Shown here: piece after piece, positions 40,482 to 49,321 of the stretch
How the letters are laid out: the number at the start of each line of letters is the position of its first letter
Position numbering within the stretch: position 1 is the stretch's first letter
DNA from: Rhizobium sp. Root1203
GTDB lineage: Bacteria > Pseudomonadota > Alphaproteobacteria > Rhizobiales > Rhizobiaceae
NCBI RefSeq assembly: GCF_001424945.1
Contig: NZ_LMCW01000012.1
Location: 711,323 to 775,322, forward strand
Length of the DNA stretch: 64,000 nt
Direction: 5' to 3'
The notes under the pieces: model-generated
What the model saw: the letters and a program-made list of their open reading frames with translations, nothing else
Told to the model about the DNA's origin: nothing
Database searches by the model: none
Translations under genes and position numbers: made by a program

Positions 40482-41750
40482 TCAGCCGACTACTGCGACC
40501 TCAGGACGGCCGACAACGCAGTTGCGGCCGATCTTTTTCGCCTGGTACAGCCGTTCGTCAGCAGCAGACAGTACCGTTGTGAAGCCGATCCCGTCCTCGT
40601 CTGCAGTAGCCACTCCAACACTCACCGTGACCGGCTTGCCGTCTGGAGTGCTGACGCTGCTGGCGATCGTCCAGCGCAATCGCTCTGCCAGGCGCAGGCC
40701 CTCGGCGTGATCGGTCGCGGGGCATATCGCCACGAACTCCTCACCACCGAAACGGAACATCCGATCGCTGGCACGCAGAATTGTGCCGAGACGTGCCGCA
40801 ATTGCCTTGAGCACCTCATCGCCCTGCAGGTGGCCGAAGTGGTCGTTGACGTCCTTGAAATGATCGGCATCCAGAATGACGACGGTGACGGGCTGCCCCT
40901 GTCGCAAGGACTCGCGGATCATGGTCGGGGCCTCGAACTCCATGCGTGCACGGTCATAAAGCCCTGTCAGGACATCCCTACCCGTGCGGCTCAACAAATC
41001 GTGGTAGCGCTCCCGAAACGTCAGGTCGCTGAAGATGTCGCTGATCGGACGCGCGCTGGCGGCGACGGCACCACGGCGAATTCCGATCTCGTAGATTGCG
41101 AAGAGGGCCGTATAAATACAGACGGCAAGCATCTTCGCCTTCCATCCACCCCAGAAGGCATCGGCCGGTACGCCTGCAAAGTAGTACAGCGCGCCAAAGA
41201 AACCGATCTGGTCGAAGGTCAGGAGCGCGAAACCGCAGATCATGAACCGCAGGATGACCTTGTGCTTGAAATAACGGCCAAGTCGCTCGTAGAGCAGAAT
41301 AATCCCGATCGAATCGAGATACAGAAGGGCCGTCCCCCAAACCATCAGCCAGCCCATCTCCCGCAAGAAATCGAAGTTGGGCGCCCTTCCCGGTGACAAC
41401 GCGACTGGTGAATGCCATTGCAACAGCCAGGCTACGCCGACCGTCAGCAGATTACCGAGGAACAGTCCGTAGATGGGCTGGCGGACGACTGCCGCGTCCT
41501 CCTGCAGATACAGCATCAGGATCATCATCAGCTTGCCGGCAAAGAAGATGGACGAGCCCGGCGAGACGATGCCGAATGGTACGGACACATAGAAGACCGC
41601 CGCCAGATATGTCTCCATGAAATGCATGACGCCAAGCGCCGTCAGAAACATGCCCAGGCCAAGGCGGTAGCGAAAATGCAGCAATGTCACCATCAGTGTG
41701 AAATAGCCGACGGCTTCGATCACAAACAGCAGAAGATTGAGAGTTTCCAT
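40482..41750 (-). CDS. Membrane diguanylate cyclase (GGDEF)
   Basis: The 422-aa protein has six to seven N-terminal hydrophobic helices and a C-terminal GGDEF domain: DVLTGLYDRA, DADHFKDVNDHFGHLQGDEV, active GGEEF (RFGGEEFVAI) with RxxD I-site (RASD) five residues before. It should make cyclic-di-GMP and be product-inhibited. The PilZ protein at 36.2 kb is a possible effector. Confidence 0.93.
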   Translation of the reverse strand: METLNLLLFVIEAVGYFTLMVTLLHFRYRLGLGMFLTALGVMHFMETYLAAVFYVSVPFGIVSPGSSIFFAGKLMMILMLYLQEDAAVVRQPIYGLFLGNLLTVGVAWLLQWHSPVALSPGRAPNFDFLREMGWLMVWGTALLYLDSIGIILLYERLGRYFKHKVILRFMICGFALLTFDQIGFFGALYYFAGVPADAFWGGWKAKMLAVCIYTALFAIYEIGIRRGAVAASARPISDIFSDLTFRERYHDLLSRTGRDVLTGLYDRARMEFEAPTMIRESLRQGQPVTVVILDADHFKDVNDHFGHLQGDEVLKAIAARLGTILRASDRMFRFGGEEFVAICPATDHAEGLRLAERLRWTIASSVSTPDGKPVTVSVGVATADEDGIGFTTVLSAADERLYQAKKIGRNCVVGRPEVAVVG

Positions 41751-41990
41751 CAGCCGCTCCGCTCCCCGCCGTTGCTTTGCGACGCGGTCGCAGATCGATC
41801 GAGGTCACAGCCGAAAGCGCCCTCCTCGTCTATGGCCATAGCGGTCGTTATTTCGGTATCCTGACGCACAAAACAGTCCTGCGAAGCCTGCGGACAGCAA
41901 GAGTCGCTTCAATACTTTAAAATTGGATGAGTGAACGTCCACTTCAAACATGCGGACGTGCAGATTATCGCCTAAGGCAGCCGGTTGCCG

Positions 41991-42317
41991 TCAGACTTGG
42001 CGTACCTTGGCGCCGTCGCTGAAGAGCGATGAGCCATTCTGGTCGATGATCTGCTGCGCCTTGCGCACGGTGCATTCGACAGCATCGTCGGATGATGAAA
42101 ACATGTCGGCTCGAATGAAATTGCGCACCAGAACGTCCTCGCCGATAGTCTTCTCGATGCGACCCGCCAGACGGTATTGGCCGCCTTCCTTCTGGGGCTC
42201 GGCATAGATCGTGCAGTCGCCATAAAGCTGTGGTTCCGCGGTTATGCCTGCTGCAGTGCCTGCTGGCTTTGCGCCGCCTGAGAACATCGAAAAAATGCTG
42301 GTGAATATCGAAGCCAT
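41991..42317 (-). CDS. HlyU family protein
   Basis: The 108-aa protein (MASIFTSIFSMFSGGAKPAG start; IYAEPQKEGGQYRLAGRIEK; VECTVRKAQQIIDQNGSSLF) matches the alphaproteobacterial HlyU-type family (PF10115), named for a Vibrio activator although the rhizobial versions are shorter of function data. No obvious operon partner; ilvA ends 30 bp away on the same strand upstream. Confidence 0.85.
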   Translation of the reverse strand: MASIFTSIFSMFSGGAKPAGTAAGITAEPQLYGDCTIYAEPQKEGGQYRLAGRIEKTIGEDVLVRNFIRADMFSSSDDAVECTVRKAQQIIDQNGSSLFSDGAKVRQV

Positions 42318-42353
42318 AGTCCGCCTTTATCACGCCGGTTCGCGTCGTTAAAG

Positions 42354-43604
42354 TTAAATGATGAGGTTGGCGAGGATCTCGTTTTCGGTGATGTCCTCGA
42401 AGCCGATGCCAGCATTTTCAAAATTCTTGATCAGCTCAGCGAAATTTTCGGGCGCCTTGGATTCGATCCCGATCAGGACCGAGCCGAAGTTGCGAGCAGT
42501 CTTCTTCAAGTACTCGAAGCGAGCAATGTCGTCTTCAGTACCGAGAAGATTAAGGAAGTCGCGTAGCGCACCGGGCCGCTGCGGCATTCGCAGGATAAAA
42601 TACTTTTTCAGGCCGGCGTAGCGCATGGCACGCTCCTTCACATCCGGCAACCGCTCGAAATCGAAGTTCCCCCCCGAGACGATCGCGACGATCGTTTTGC
42701 CTCGGATCGTTTGTGCATCCATGGCTGCGATAGCGGTCAGCGACAGCGCGCCGGCAGGCTCAAGCACGACGCCCTCGACGTTCAGCATCTCGCTGATCGT
42801 CACGCAGATCGCATTCTCAGGCATCAGCATGACCTGATCCGCCGGAAAGCCGCTGAGCGCCGCAAAGTTCAAATCGCCGATCCGCGCCACCGCGGCACCG
42901 TCCACAAAATTGTCGACCTTGGAAAGGGTCACGACTTCGCCGGCCTCGATGCTGCGCCTAAGGCTCGGCGCACCGGCGGGCTCGACAAAGACGAATCCGG
43001 CTTTCGGCACGATCCCATCGAGATAACCCGTGGTTCCCGCCGCCAGACCGCCGCCGCCAACAGGCATGACGACCATGTCCGGCAGGGTTCCCTCCGGCAA
43101 CTGCTGGAGAATCTCCGCGGCGACGGTTGCCTGCCCCTCGATAATATCGGCGTGATCGAAGGGCGGCACCATGACGCCGTCGATAGCCTCGACGTGTTCA
43201 CGCGCTGCCTTGTAGCACTGATCGAAGAAATCGCCTGTCAGCTTGATGGTGATGAACTCGGCGCCGAAAATACGCGTCTTGTCTATCTTCTGCTGCGGTG
43301 TCGTCACCGGCATGAACACAACACCTGGCACGCCGAAATGACGGCAGACGAATGCAAAGCCCTGCGCGTGATTGCCGGCGGAGGCGCAGACGAACGTTTT
43401 GCCGGCGGCACCTTCAGCGATAGCCTTGCGGAAAAAATTGAACGCGCCTCGAATTTTGTAGGATCGCACCGGCGACAGATCTTCGCGCTTCAGCCAGATA
43501 TCGGCACCGTAGCGTGCGGAAAGGTGCTCGTTGAGTTGCAGCGGCGTTGCCGGAAAGAGGCTGCGGATCGACTCTTCGGCAGCTTCGACATCCTGTCTGG
43601 TCAC
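42354..43604 (-). CDS. ilvA: Threonine ammonia-lyase (threonine dehydratase)
   Basis: The 416-aa protein has PLP Lys50 in SPVRSYKIRGAFNF, the glycine-rich PVGGGGLAAG loop, SGGNFDFE and a C-terminal ACT-like domain (RPGALRDFLNLLGTEDDIAR). It deaminates threonine to 2-oxobutyrate for isoleucine. The regulatory domain is single rather than the double domain of the long enzymes, matching the shorter alphaproteobacterial class. Confidence 0.95.
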   Translation of the reverse strand: MTRQDVEAAEESIRSLFPATPLQLNEHLSARYGADIWLKREDLSPVRSYKIRGAFNFFRKAIAEGAAGKTFVCASAGNHAQGFAFVCRHFGVPGVVFMPVTTPQQKIDKTRIFGAEFITIKLTGDFFDQCYKAAREHVEAIDGVMVPPFDHADIIEGQATVAAEILQQLPEGTLPDMVVMPVGGGGLAAGTTGYLDGIVPKAGFVFVEPAGAPSLRRSIEAGEVVTLSKVDNFVDGAAVARIGDLNFAALSGFPADQVMLMPENAICVTISEMLNVEGVVLEPAGALSLTAIAAMDAQTIRGKTIVAIVSGGNFDFERLPDVKERAMRYAGLKKYFILRMPQRPGALRDFLNLLGTEDDIARFEYLKKTARNFGSVLIGIESKAPENFAELIKNFENAGIGFEDITENEILANLII

Positions 43605-43783
43605 GGTCTCGGTTCCTTGCTGTTACCGCGTTTCGCTATGGCATAGCCAGAGGGCCGAAAGAAGCCCATTTTCGGCACCAACCGTTCGGTGAACGAACAC
43701 TTGCCGCAACACCATAGCAAAAACAGCGCCTGATAACGCAGTTGTGCGCTGTCAACGAAGCGTCACATCGCTTAGATAGCGGC

Positions 43784-44173
43784 ATGATGATCAATAGACT
43801 TGCCAAACCGCTTGCCTGGTTTCTTCTCGCTGCGATTGTTTTCGTTACCGTTTCGCCGATCGGCCTGCGACCTCACACGGTCACGTCGGTCAATATCGAC
43901 CGCGCCGTTGCCTATCTCCTTGTCGGCCTCGCCTTCGCTTTGGCCTACCCTCGGCACTGGATGACGGTGGCAACGCTCCTGGTCGTCGGCGCCGTCGCCA
44001 TCGAGTATATGCAATACCTGTCGCCAACACGACACGCGCGCTTGCATGACGCGGCGGTGAAGGCCGTCGGCGCATCCTTCGGCGTGCTGACCGGCTGCAT
44101 GCTCAACCGCTTCCGTCCGCTCAAGCCGACTGAACTGCGCACGGCAGGCGCCGCAACAGATGCCCTTGACTGA
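43784..44173 (+). CDS. VanZ-like membrane protein
   Basis: The 129-aa protein has four hydrophobic helices (LAWFLLAAIVFVTVSPIGLR; AYLLVGLAFALAYP; ATLLVVGAVAIEYMQYL; VGASFGVLTGCML) and the RHARLHDAAVKA segment seen in VanZ family proteins. Function is unclear. Divergent from ilvA; ATG 43784 or 43787. Confidence 0.78.
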   Translation: MMINRLAKPLAWFLLAAIVFVTVSPIGLRPHTVTSVNIDRAVAYLLVGLAFALAYPRHWMTVATLLVVGAVAIEYMQYLSPTRHARLHDAAVKAVGASFGVLTGCMLNRFRPLKPTELRTAGAATDALD

Positions 44174-44203
44174 ATCGCTGCAGTCGTTGAAGGAGAAGGC
44201 TGC

Positions 44204-44288
44204 GCGGGCGTGGCGAAACTGGTAGACGCAAGGGACTTAAAATCCCTCGGAGCAATCTGTGCGGGTTCGACCCCCGCCGCCCGCACCA
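44204..44288 (+). tRNA. tRNA-Leu (TAA)
   Basis: 85 nt, class II with a long variable arm and encoded CCA. The acceptor GCGGGCG pairs with CGCCCGC, the anticodon loop is CTTAAAA (anticodon TAA) and the T-arm is GGTTCGACCCC. Confidence 0.96.
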
Positions 44289-44465
44289 GCCCTGCAGCGA
44301 AAATCTCCTACCGGTCGCGCACGGGCGCGCTTTAGCTGTGACAAGCCGGCGTGCCCGCAACAAGATCGCTTTATTACAACGTGAGAATGTGTTTGTATGC
44401 CACGGCCAGAGAAGCTGCGGTTTTTGGCGTGTAATTAGTAAAACTTGTCTTGTGGGAGTAAGGCG

Positions 44466-44603
44466 ATGGTTTACGATTGGGATGGCGCGAAAACCCGGCG
44501 CCTCAGGCTATTTCGAGCAGGCACGGCATTCTTGATTGCTCTTGCGGTATTCGGTGTACCGCTGCTTTTCTACACCGCAAAATTCCACGGACTCTACGGC
44601 TGA
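44466..44603 (+). CDS. 45-aa single-pass membrane protein
   Basis: ATG 44466 has GGGAGTAAGG upstream. The product MVYDWDGAKTRRLRLFRAGT continues into a hydrophobic helix (AFLIALAVFGVPLLFYTA) and ends KFHGLYG. A basic N-terminus before the helix puts the C-terminus outside. The stop is followed by the wrbA terminator on the opposite strand. Codon use and the strong ribosome site support a real gene; no family is recognised. Confidence 0.65.
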   Translation: MVYDWDGAKTRRLRLFRAGTAFLIALAVFGVPLLFYTAKFHGLYG

Positions 44604-44620
44604 CGCGCTGCGATAGAAAA

Positions 44621-44642
44621 AGCGCGACCGAAGGGCCGCGCT
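44621..44642 (-). terminator. Rho-independent terminator of wrbA
   Basis: On the minus strand AGCGCGGCC-CTTC-GGTCGCGCT forms a stable stem (one G-T pair) followed by TTTTCT. Confidence 0.85.
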
Positions 44643-44663
44643 CAAACTTATGCGATATCCGAA

Positions 44664-45260
44664 TTAAGCCAGCTTTGCCGCGATCTTGGCGACGTGGGCG
44701 CCCTGATACTTGGCTGCCTCCAGCTCGATTGCCGACGGCTGGCGCGAGCCGTCACCGTTGGTGATCGTGGATGCGCCGTAGGGCGAGCCGCCCTTGACTT
44801 CTTCCGTACCCATCTGGCCTTGGAAAGCATAGGGCAGACCGACAACGACCATGCCCTGATGGAGGAAGGTCGGGATGAAGCCGAGAATGGTGGATTCCTG
44901 ACCGCCGTGCTGCGTCGCAGAGGAGGTGAAGGTCGAGCCGATCTTGCCGACCAGCTTTCCAGCGAACCAGAGGCCGCCCGTCTGATCCCAGAAATTGCGC
45001 ATCTGCGAAGCGACCGTACCGAAGCGGGTGCCAGCGCCGACAATGATCGCATCGTATTCGACCAGTTCATCGACTGTGGCGATGGGAGCGGCCTGATCCA
45101 TCTTGAAGTGGGATGACTTTGCAACCTCTTCCGGAACAAGCTCCGGTACGCGTTTGACGACAACCTCGGCTCCCGCCGACTTCGCGCCTTCGGCAACGGC
45201 GTAGGCCATCGTTTCAATGTGACCGTATGACGAATAGTAGAGTACCAGAACCTTAGCCAT
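44664..45260 (-). CDS. wrbA: NAD(P)H:quinone oxidoreductase, WrbA type
   Basis: The 198-aa protein starts [20 protein letters not shown] (flavodoxin FMN loop) and has [36 protein letters not shown] and a late [14 protein letters not shown], all WrbA signatures. It reduces quinones to hydroquinones. The frame is open 40 codons upstream, including a Pro-rich stretch and an ATG at 45344, but AGAAGGAAAC just before 45260 and the family N-terminus favour this start. Confidence 0.95.
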   Translation of the reverse strand: MAKVLVLYYSSYGHIETMAYAVAEGAKSAGAEVVVKRVPELVPEEVAKSSHFKMDQAAPIATVDELVEYDAIIVGAGTRFGTVASQMRNFWDQTGGLWFAGKLVGKIGSTFTSSATQHGGQESTILGFIPTFLHQGMVVVGLPYAFQGQMGTEEVKGGSPYGASTITNGDGSRQPSAIELEAAKYQGAHVAKIAAKLA

Positions 45261-45555
45261 TTTCGCAGTTTCCTTCTTCTGTGGTGTGGAGGGCGCCGGG
45301 GTCGGCGCGCCGAATAGAATCCGTTTGATGAACTCGGGTATCATGAATAATGCCTCGAAACGCACGGTGCGCTGAGGCAATAGCTATCCCAGCGGATGGC
45401 AGGCGGCCAGCCGCGCCAACGGAAACGGACTGTTCAATCAAATTGCACGTTTCCGGACTTGCATTCACTTTTTCGCCAGTCGACGCACGGGCTTCCCGTC
45501 TGCCCTATTTGATATAAGTTCGCTCCCGAACAACGAGAAAAGACAGAGACCTGCA

Positions 45556-46329
45556 ATGACCCAACAGATTGTGACTGCAGCCATTCTTGCCATCGGCGAC
45601 GAACTTCTTTCCGGTCGCACCAAAGACAAGAACATCGGCCATCTCGCCGACATGCTGCTTCTGGCCGGTATCGACCTCAAGGAAGTTCGGATCGTCGGCG
45701 ATGAGGAAGATGCCATTGTCGACGCTCTCAATGCCCTGCGCACGCAGTACGATTATGTCTTCACCTCCGGTGGCATTGGACCGACGCACGACGATATTAC
45801 TGCGGATGCGGTTTCCAGGGCGTTCGGCGTCGCCTGCGAATACAACGACGAGGCTATGACCCTGCTCGGCGGCATGTACAAGCGCCGTGAACTGGAATTT
45901 ACCGAGGCACGCAAGCGCATGGCACGCATGCCTGTCGGGGCGCGTCATATTCCCAATCCTGTGTCGACGGCTCCGGGGTTTGTCATCGGCAACGTGCATG
46001 TCATGGCAGGCGTGCCGCAGGTGTTCCAGGCAATGGTCGACGCAGTCATCCCTACTCTGCGCACCGGGACGCGCGTCCTTTCGCTGGCGATTTCCTGCCC
46101 TTATGGTGAGGGGGATATAGGAACGCCGCTCGCCGCGATCCAAAAGGCTCACCCAGACACGAGCATCGGCTCCTATCCGCGCTATGTCGGCCAGAAATTC
46201 TCGACCGAGATTGTCGTTCGCGGCCGCTCACAGGATGCCATCGACGCTGCAGGCGCAGACGTTCAGGCTATGATCGAAGCCATTCGCCTGGGGCGGGAAA
46301 CGCTCGAAAATCACTCTGCGGAGGCATAG
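45556..46329 (+). CDS. MoCF-domain protein, CinA N-terminal type
   Basis: The 257-aa protein is the molybdopterin-binding (MoaB/Mog-like) domain found at the N-terminus of CinA: AAILAIGDELLSGRTKDKNI, FTSGGIGPTHDDITADAV and PGFVIGNVHVMAGVPQVF. The CinA amidase domain is absent, as in the short alphaproteobacterial form annotated competence/damage-inducible protein A. Role may be pyrophosphate hydrolysis of damaged nucleotides (ADP-ribose) by analogy with CinA. Confidence 0.92.
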   Translation: MTQQIVTAAILAIGDELLSGRTKDKNIGHLADMLLLAGIDLKEVRIVGDEEDAIVDALNALRTQYDYVFTSGGIGPTHDDITADAVSRAFGVACEYNDEAMTLLGGMYKRRELEFTEARKRMARMPVGARHIPNPVSTAPGFVIGNVHVMAGVPQVFQAMVDAVIPTLRTGTRVLSLAISCPYGEGDIGTPLAAIQKAHPDTSIGSYPRYVGQKFSTEIVVRGRSQDAIDAAGADVQAMIEAIRLGRETLENHSAEA

Positions 46330-46434
46330 ACTTCCTCTCGCCGTCACCCACTCATGATCTGCATCAAGGAAACAACCGCCTGCAACGAGCATTGCTTATC
46401 TTAGAGCCGATTTTATCCGCACGAGGAGAAACAC

Positions 46435-47277
46435 ATGTCCTACAAAACGATTCTGGCCATTCTCGATACCACCGACAACTGCAGCGCCGTCGCGGATTTT
46501 GCCTTCGCCATCGCGGCTGAGACCAACGCGCACGTGATCGGCCTGCATGCGGAGACAATCGCCGTCGTGCCGCTTGTCGCACCGATGGAGATACCCGATC
46601 CGGTCGCGGTTCAGGCCCTGCAGGATATGGCGCATGCCGAGACGGTCGAGATCGAGCGGATTGTCCGCCGGAAGGCAGAGCTGGAAGGTGTCTCTTTCGA
46701 ATGGCGCAGCTTCACCTCGTCAGCCGGCTACGGCTCAGCACCGCTGATCGAAAGCGCCCGCAGCTCCGATCTGCTGATTGCCTCCCAGGCCGACCCCGCA
46801 AAACCATCGGACAGTCACGTGGATGTGGACAATTTTCTTCTGGACAGCGGTCGCCCCGTCCTGATGATTCCCTTCACCATCCGCAAACCCAAGCCGATCA
46901 AGCGTGTCCTCATTGCATGGAACGGTTCGAAAGAGGCGGCGCGTGCGACGTTCGACGCCCTTCCAATCCTGAAGGCGGCCGACGAAGTGGAGGTTTTTTC
47001 CGTCGATCCGGTGGACAACGCGCTGCAATCGGCCGCGGTCGCCGGGGCGGAAATTGCGGCAACCCTCGCCCGCCACGGCGTGAAAGCAACGCTAGCGACT
47101 GCCGTAAGCCAGGACAAGCATGCCGCTACCGTCATAGAAAACCGTCTCTCGGACAGCAGCATCGATCTGCTCGTCATGGGCGCCTACACGCATTCGCGGC
47201 TATGGCAGATGATTTTCGGCGGCACGACGAAGAGCCTGCTCCAATCGATGACGGCCCTGACGCTGCTGTCGCGATAA
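46435..47277 (+). CDS. Tandem universal stress protein
   Basis: The 280-aa protein has two UspA folds: MSYKTILAILDTTDNCSAVA to about 145, and KPIKRVLIAWNGSKEAARAT onward, ending VMGAYTHSRLWQMIFGGTTK with the GxxG-x9-GS/T ATP-type motif only in the second half. Cytoplasmic stress protein. An AGGAG site precedes ATG. I saw no exact EcfG promoter upstream. Confidence 0.92.
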   Translation: MSYKTILAILDTTDNCSAVADFAFAIAAETNAHVIGLHAETIAVVPLVAPMEIPDPVAVQALQDMAHAETVEIERIVRRKAELEGVSFEWRSFTSSAGYGSAPLIESARSSDLLIASQADPAKPSDSHVDVDNFLLDSGRPVLMIPFTIRKPKPIKRVLIAWNGSKEAARATFDALPILKAADEVEVFSVDPVDNALQSAAVAGAEIAATLARHGVKATLATAVSQDKHAATVIENRLSDSSIDLLVMGAYTHSRLWQMIFGGTTKSLLQSMTALTLLSR

Positions 47278-47460
47278 GATGTGCGGAGGGCTTGCGTTTC
47301 ACAGCCAAATTCCGCTAATTGCGACGACCGACGACGAGCTTCGGCCTCGGTCCCTCCATCGCGCAGTTTCGGCTGCGCGATTTGCGTTTGACAGAGTGCG
47401 TGGAAGAGCGTCCGGCCGCCGGCAAACGGCGTGTCATTATTCATGCCGCGGAGCAAGCTC

Positions 47461-47958
47461 ATGTCCCTTCCTGATAAAGCCTTTCCTGTTTCCTGGGATC
47501 AGTTCCACCGTGACGCGCGGGCGCTGGCCTGGCGTCTTGCCGGCCTCAAGCGCGACTTCAAGGCCATCGTCTGCATTACACGCGGCGGCCTCGTTCCGGC
47601 CGCCATCATCTCTCGCGAATTGAACATTCGCCTGATCGAAACCGTGTGTGTCGCCTCCTACCACGACTACGTGAACCAGGGAGAGATGATGCTTCTGAAG
47701 GGGATCGCATCGGAGCTGGTGGCCGACGGCGGCGAAAGCGTTCTGGTCATTGACGATCTTACCGATACCGGCAAAACCGCGTCCGAAGTTCGCACGCTGC
47801 TGCCAAAGGCGCACTTCGCCTGCGTCTACGCCAAGCCCCAGGGCGTTCCGACCATCGATACCTTTGTGACGGAGGTGAGCCAGGATACCTGGATCTATTT
47901 CCCGTGGGACATGGGCTTCACCTATCAGGAGCCGATTGCCAAGGGCGACCGGGGCTGA
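47461..47958 (+). CDS. gpt: Xanthine phosphoribosyltransferase
   Basis: The 165-aa protein starts [20 protein letters not shown] and has [17 protein letters not shown] and the PRPP loop [12 protein letters not shown] (95-106), then [12 protein letters not shown] as in Gpt. It salvages xanthine and guanine with PRPP. The ten codons upstream in frame are less likely; GGAGCAAGCTC precedes ATG 47461. Confidence 0.94.
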   Translation: MSLPDKAFPVSWDQFHRDARALAWRLAGLKRDFKAIVCITRGGLVPAAIISRELNIRLIETVCVASYHDYVNQGEMMLLKGIASELVADGGESVLVIDDLTDTGKTASEVRTLLPKAHFACVYAKPQGVPTIDTFVTEVSQDTWIYFPWDMGFTYQEPIAKGDRG

Positions 47959-48141
47959 CCTGACGTATGGATCAGGATTGGTGCAACCATAAATTGTGCC
48001 AATCTTTGTTTACTAATATCTCGAATTCCGCTGTCCGGCTACCGCGGTCCGACCTAATATAGAACAGAGGGGTGGTGCTTGACCTACCGGTCTGACACCA
48101 TCGTGCAAAAGCAAGGTCGCAGACGCGACGCTGGAATAAAT

Positions 48142-48729
48142 ATGGTCTGTTGGCGATTCGTCGGCATTGTTGCGACTTTGGGTTTTGGTGCTCAACTGTA
48201 TCCCTGCAGCGTTTCCGCCGAGCCCGCTTATGTCTCCATCGTGCGGGAATACGTCGAGAAGCGTATCAAGCCGATCTTCTCCGAGCCGATTGTACGGAAT
48301 GCCATCACTGCGCAGAACGGTAGGTTGGGCGACGTCAGCGAGATGGACATCCGGGTGCTGGACAACACCTACCGCTCGGAAATCCAGACCGGCAAATTGC
48401 AGATGGCGGTGCAGCTGCTCAGCAATCCGGTGTCGCTCTATCTCAAGTCGAAGCAAGATCAGTCGCAGGGAACAATTGTCGAGATGTTCGTGACCGATCG
48501 CCGCGGTCTCAATGTCGCCCAGAGCACCATCACCACCGATTACTGGCAAGGCGACGAAGATAAATTCCTTAAGACGATTGCGAAAGGGTCGGACGACATC
48601 TTCATCGACCGTGCAGAACGCGACGATGTCACGCAATTGCTGCAGACGCAGGCAAGTTTCATGATCCGCGGGGAGGACGGAACGCCCATCGGCATAGCAA
48701 CGGTGACCATCGCAATCGATGCTCTTTGA
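48142..48729 (+). CDS. Periplasmic PDC/Cache-like sensor-domain protein
   Basis: From ATG 48142 the protein is 195 aa with a signal peptide (MVCWRFVGIVATLGFGAQLY to VSAEP) and a single extracytoplasmic domain: IFSEPIVRNAITAQNGRLGD, GTIVEMFVTDRRGLNVAQST and DYWQGDEDKFLKTI, which is the pattern of PDC/Cache domains of receptor periplasmic parts. There is no membrane anchor after the signal or output domain, so it may bind a ligand in the periplasm. The frame is open 21 codons further upstream. Confidence 0.8.
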   Translation: MVCWRFVGIVATLGFGAQLYPCSVSAEPAYVSIVREYVEKRIKPIFSEPIVRNAITAQNGRLGDVSEMDIRVLDNTYRSEIQTGKLQMAVQLLSNPVSLYLKSKQDQSQGTIVEMFVTDRRGLNVAQSTITTDYWQGDEDKFLKTIAKGSDDIFIDRAERDDVTQLLQTQASFMIRGEDGTPIGIATVTIAIDAL

Positions 48730-48893
48730 GCAAACTGGCACCAACGAATCGGCATGCGCATTTGGACCGCAAACGCCACCGGCAAAATCCGCAAAACAGA
48801 GTAATTTTATCGCCTTTTCGGATCTGGCTTCCGCATTGGGCGACAAACCATTGAAATTCTTGCACGACTCGCTTTTCCCCAGTCTCCACAGGG

Positions 48894-48913
48894 TGATCCA
48901 CAATATCTTGTGG
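48894..48913. promoter_or_regulatory. DnaA G-box-like word overlapping a palindrome
   Basis: TGATCCACA at 48894-48902 equals the moderate DnaA G-box described at the Caulobacter origin. It overlaps the 16-bp palindrome CCACAATATCTTGTGG (48898-48913), which resembles NrdR boxes too. About 410 bp upstream of nrdJ. Confidence 0.35.
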
Positions 48914-49142
48914 TGAACACTTCCTTAAGAACCACCCCTTGACGGAATCGTCTCTTTTCAACTTAATGGGATCCGATGTTGCGGCGGCAGCTGGACCGGA
49001 AACAACGAGGCCGGTTCTCATCAAAAATCGAGCGTAGAATCAGGGCGTTGCATCCATGATGGGATGACCGCTGCGAGGGGCTTTGTGCGCGATCTTTGAT
49101 CTGTAAAAAGCGACATCCGGGGCTGGCGAAATTAAGCTGTTA

Positions 49143-49158
49143 ATACTATATTTAGTGT
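49143..49158. promoter_or_regulatory. NrdR box-like site upstream of nrdJ
   Basis: ATACTATATTTAGTGT matches 14 of 16 positions of the NrdR consensus ACACTATATATAGTGT. NrdR represses ribonucleotide reductase genes when dATP is high. A second box at the usual tandem spacing is not evident. Confidence 0.5.
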
Positions 49159-49321
49159 TTGCAGCCACCATCACCACAAGATACAGGATGAGCATCTCCG
49201 GATGACACGCCTGTGACGGTACGGAAACGAGAACTGGCTGCGCCCTTACCGGCGAGGCCGGACGTGGAAACTTGCGCCTTGGTCGACGGGGATGGGGCGC
49301 GCGAGCTAGAGGTTAAGGCAC

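Larger units (their letters stand above)
48730..49321. other. Long nrdJ leader/intergenic region
   Basis: The 592 bp hold no convincing gene. Seen inside: TGATCCACA (48894-48902), a palindrome CCACAATATCTTGTGG (48898-48913), a promoter-like TTGACG (48939-48944), 17 bases, CTTAAT, and an NrdR-like box (49143-49158). No B12-riboswitch core sequence was recognised. Confidence 0.6.

Noticed and set aside
48949..49321. Cobalamin riboswitch before nrdJ
   Set aside because: A B12-dependent enzyme made it worth looking for, but I could not find the conserved B12-box core or paired arms in the leader.
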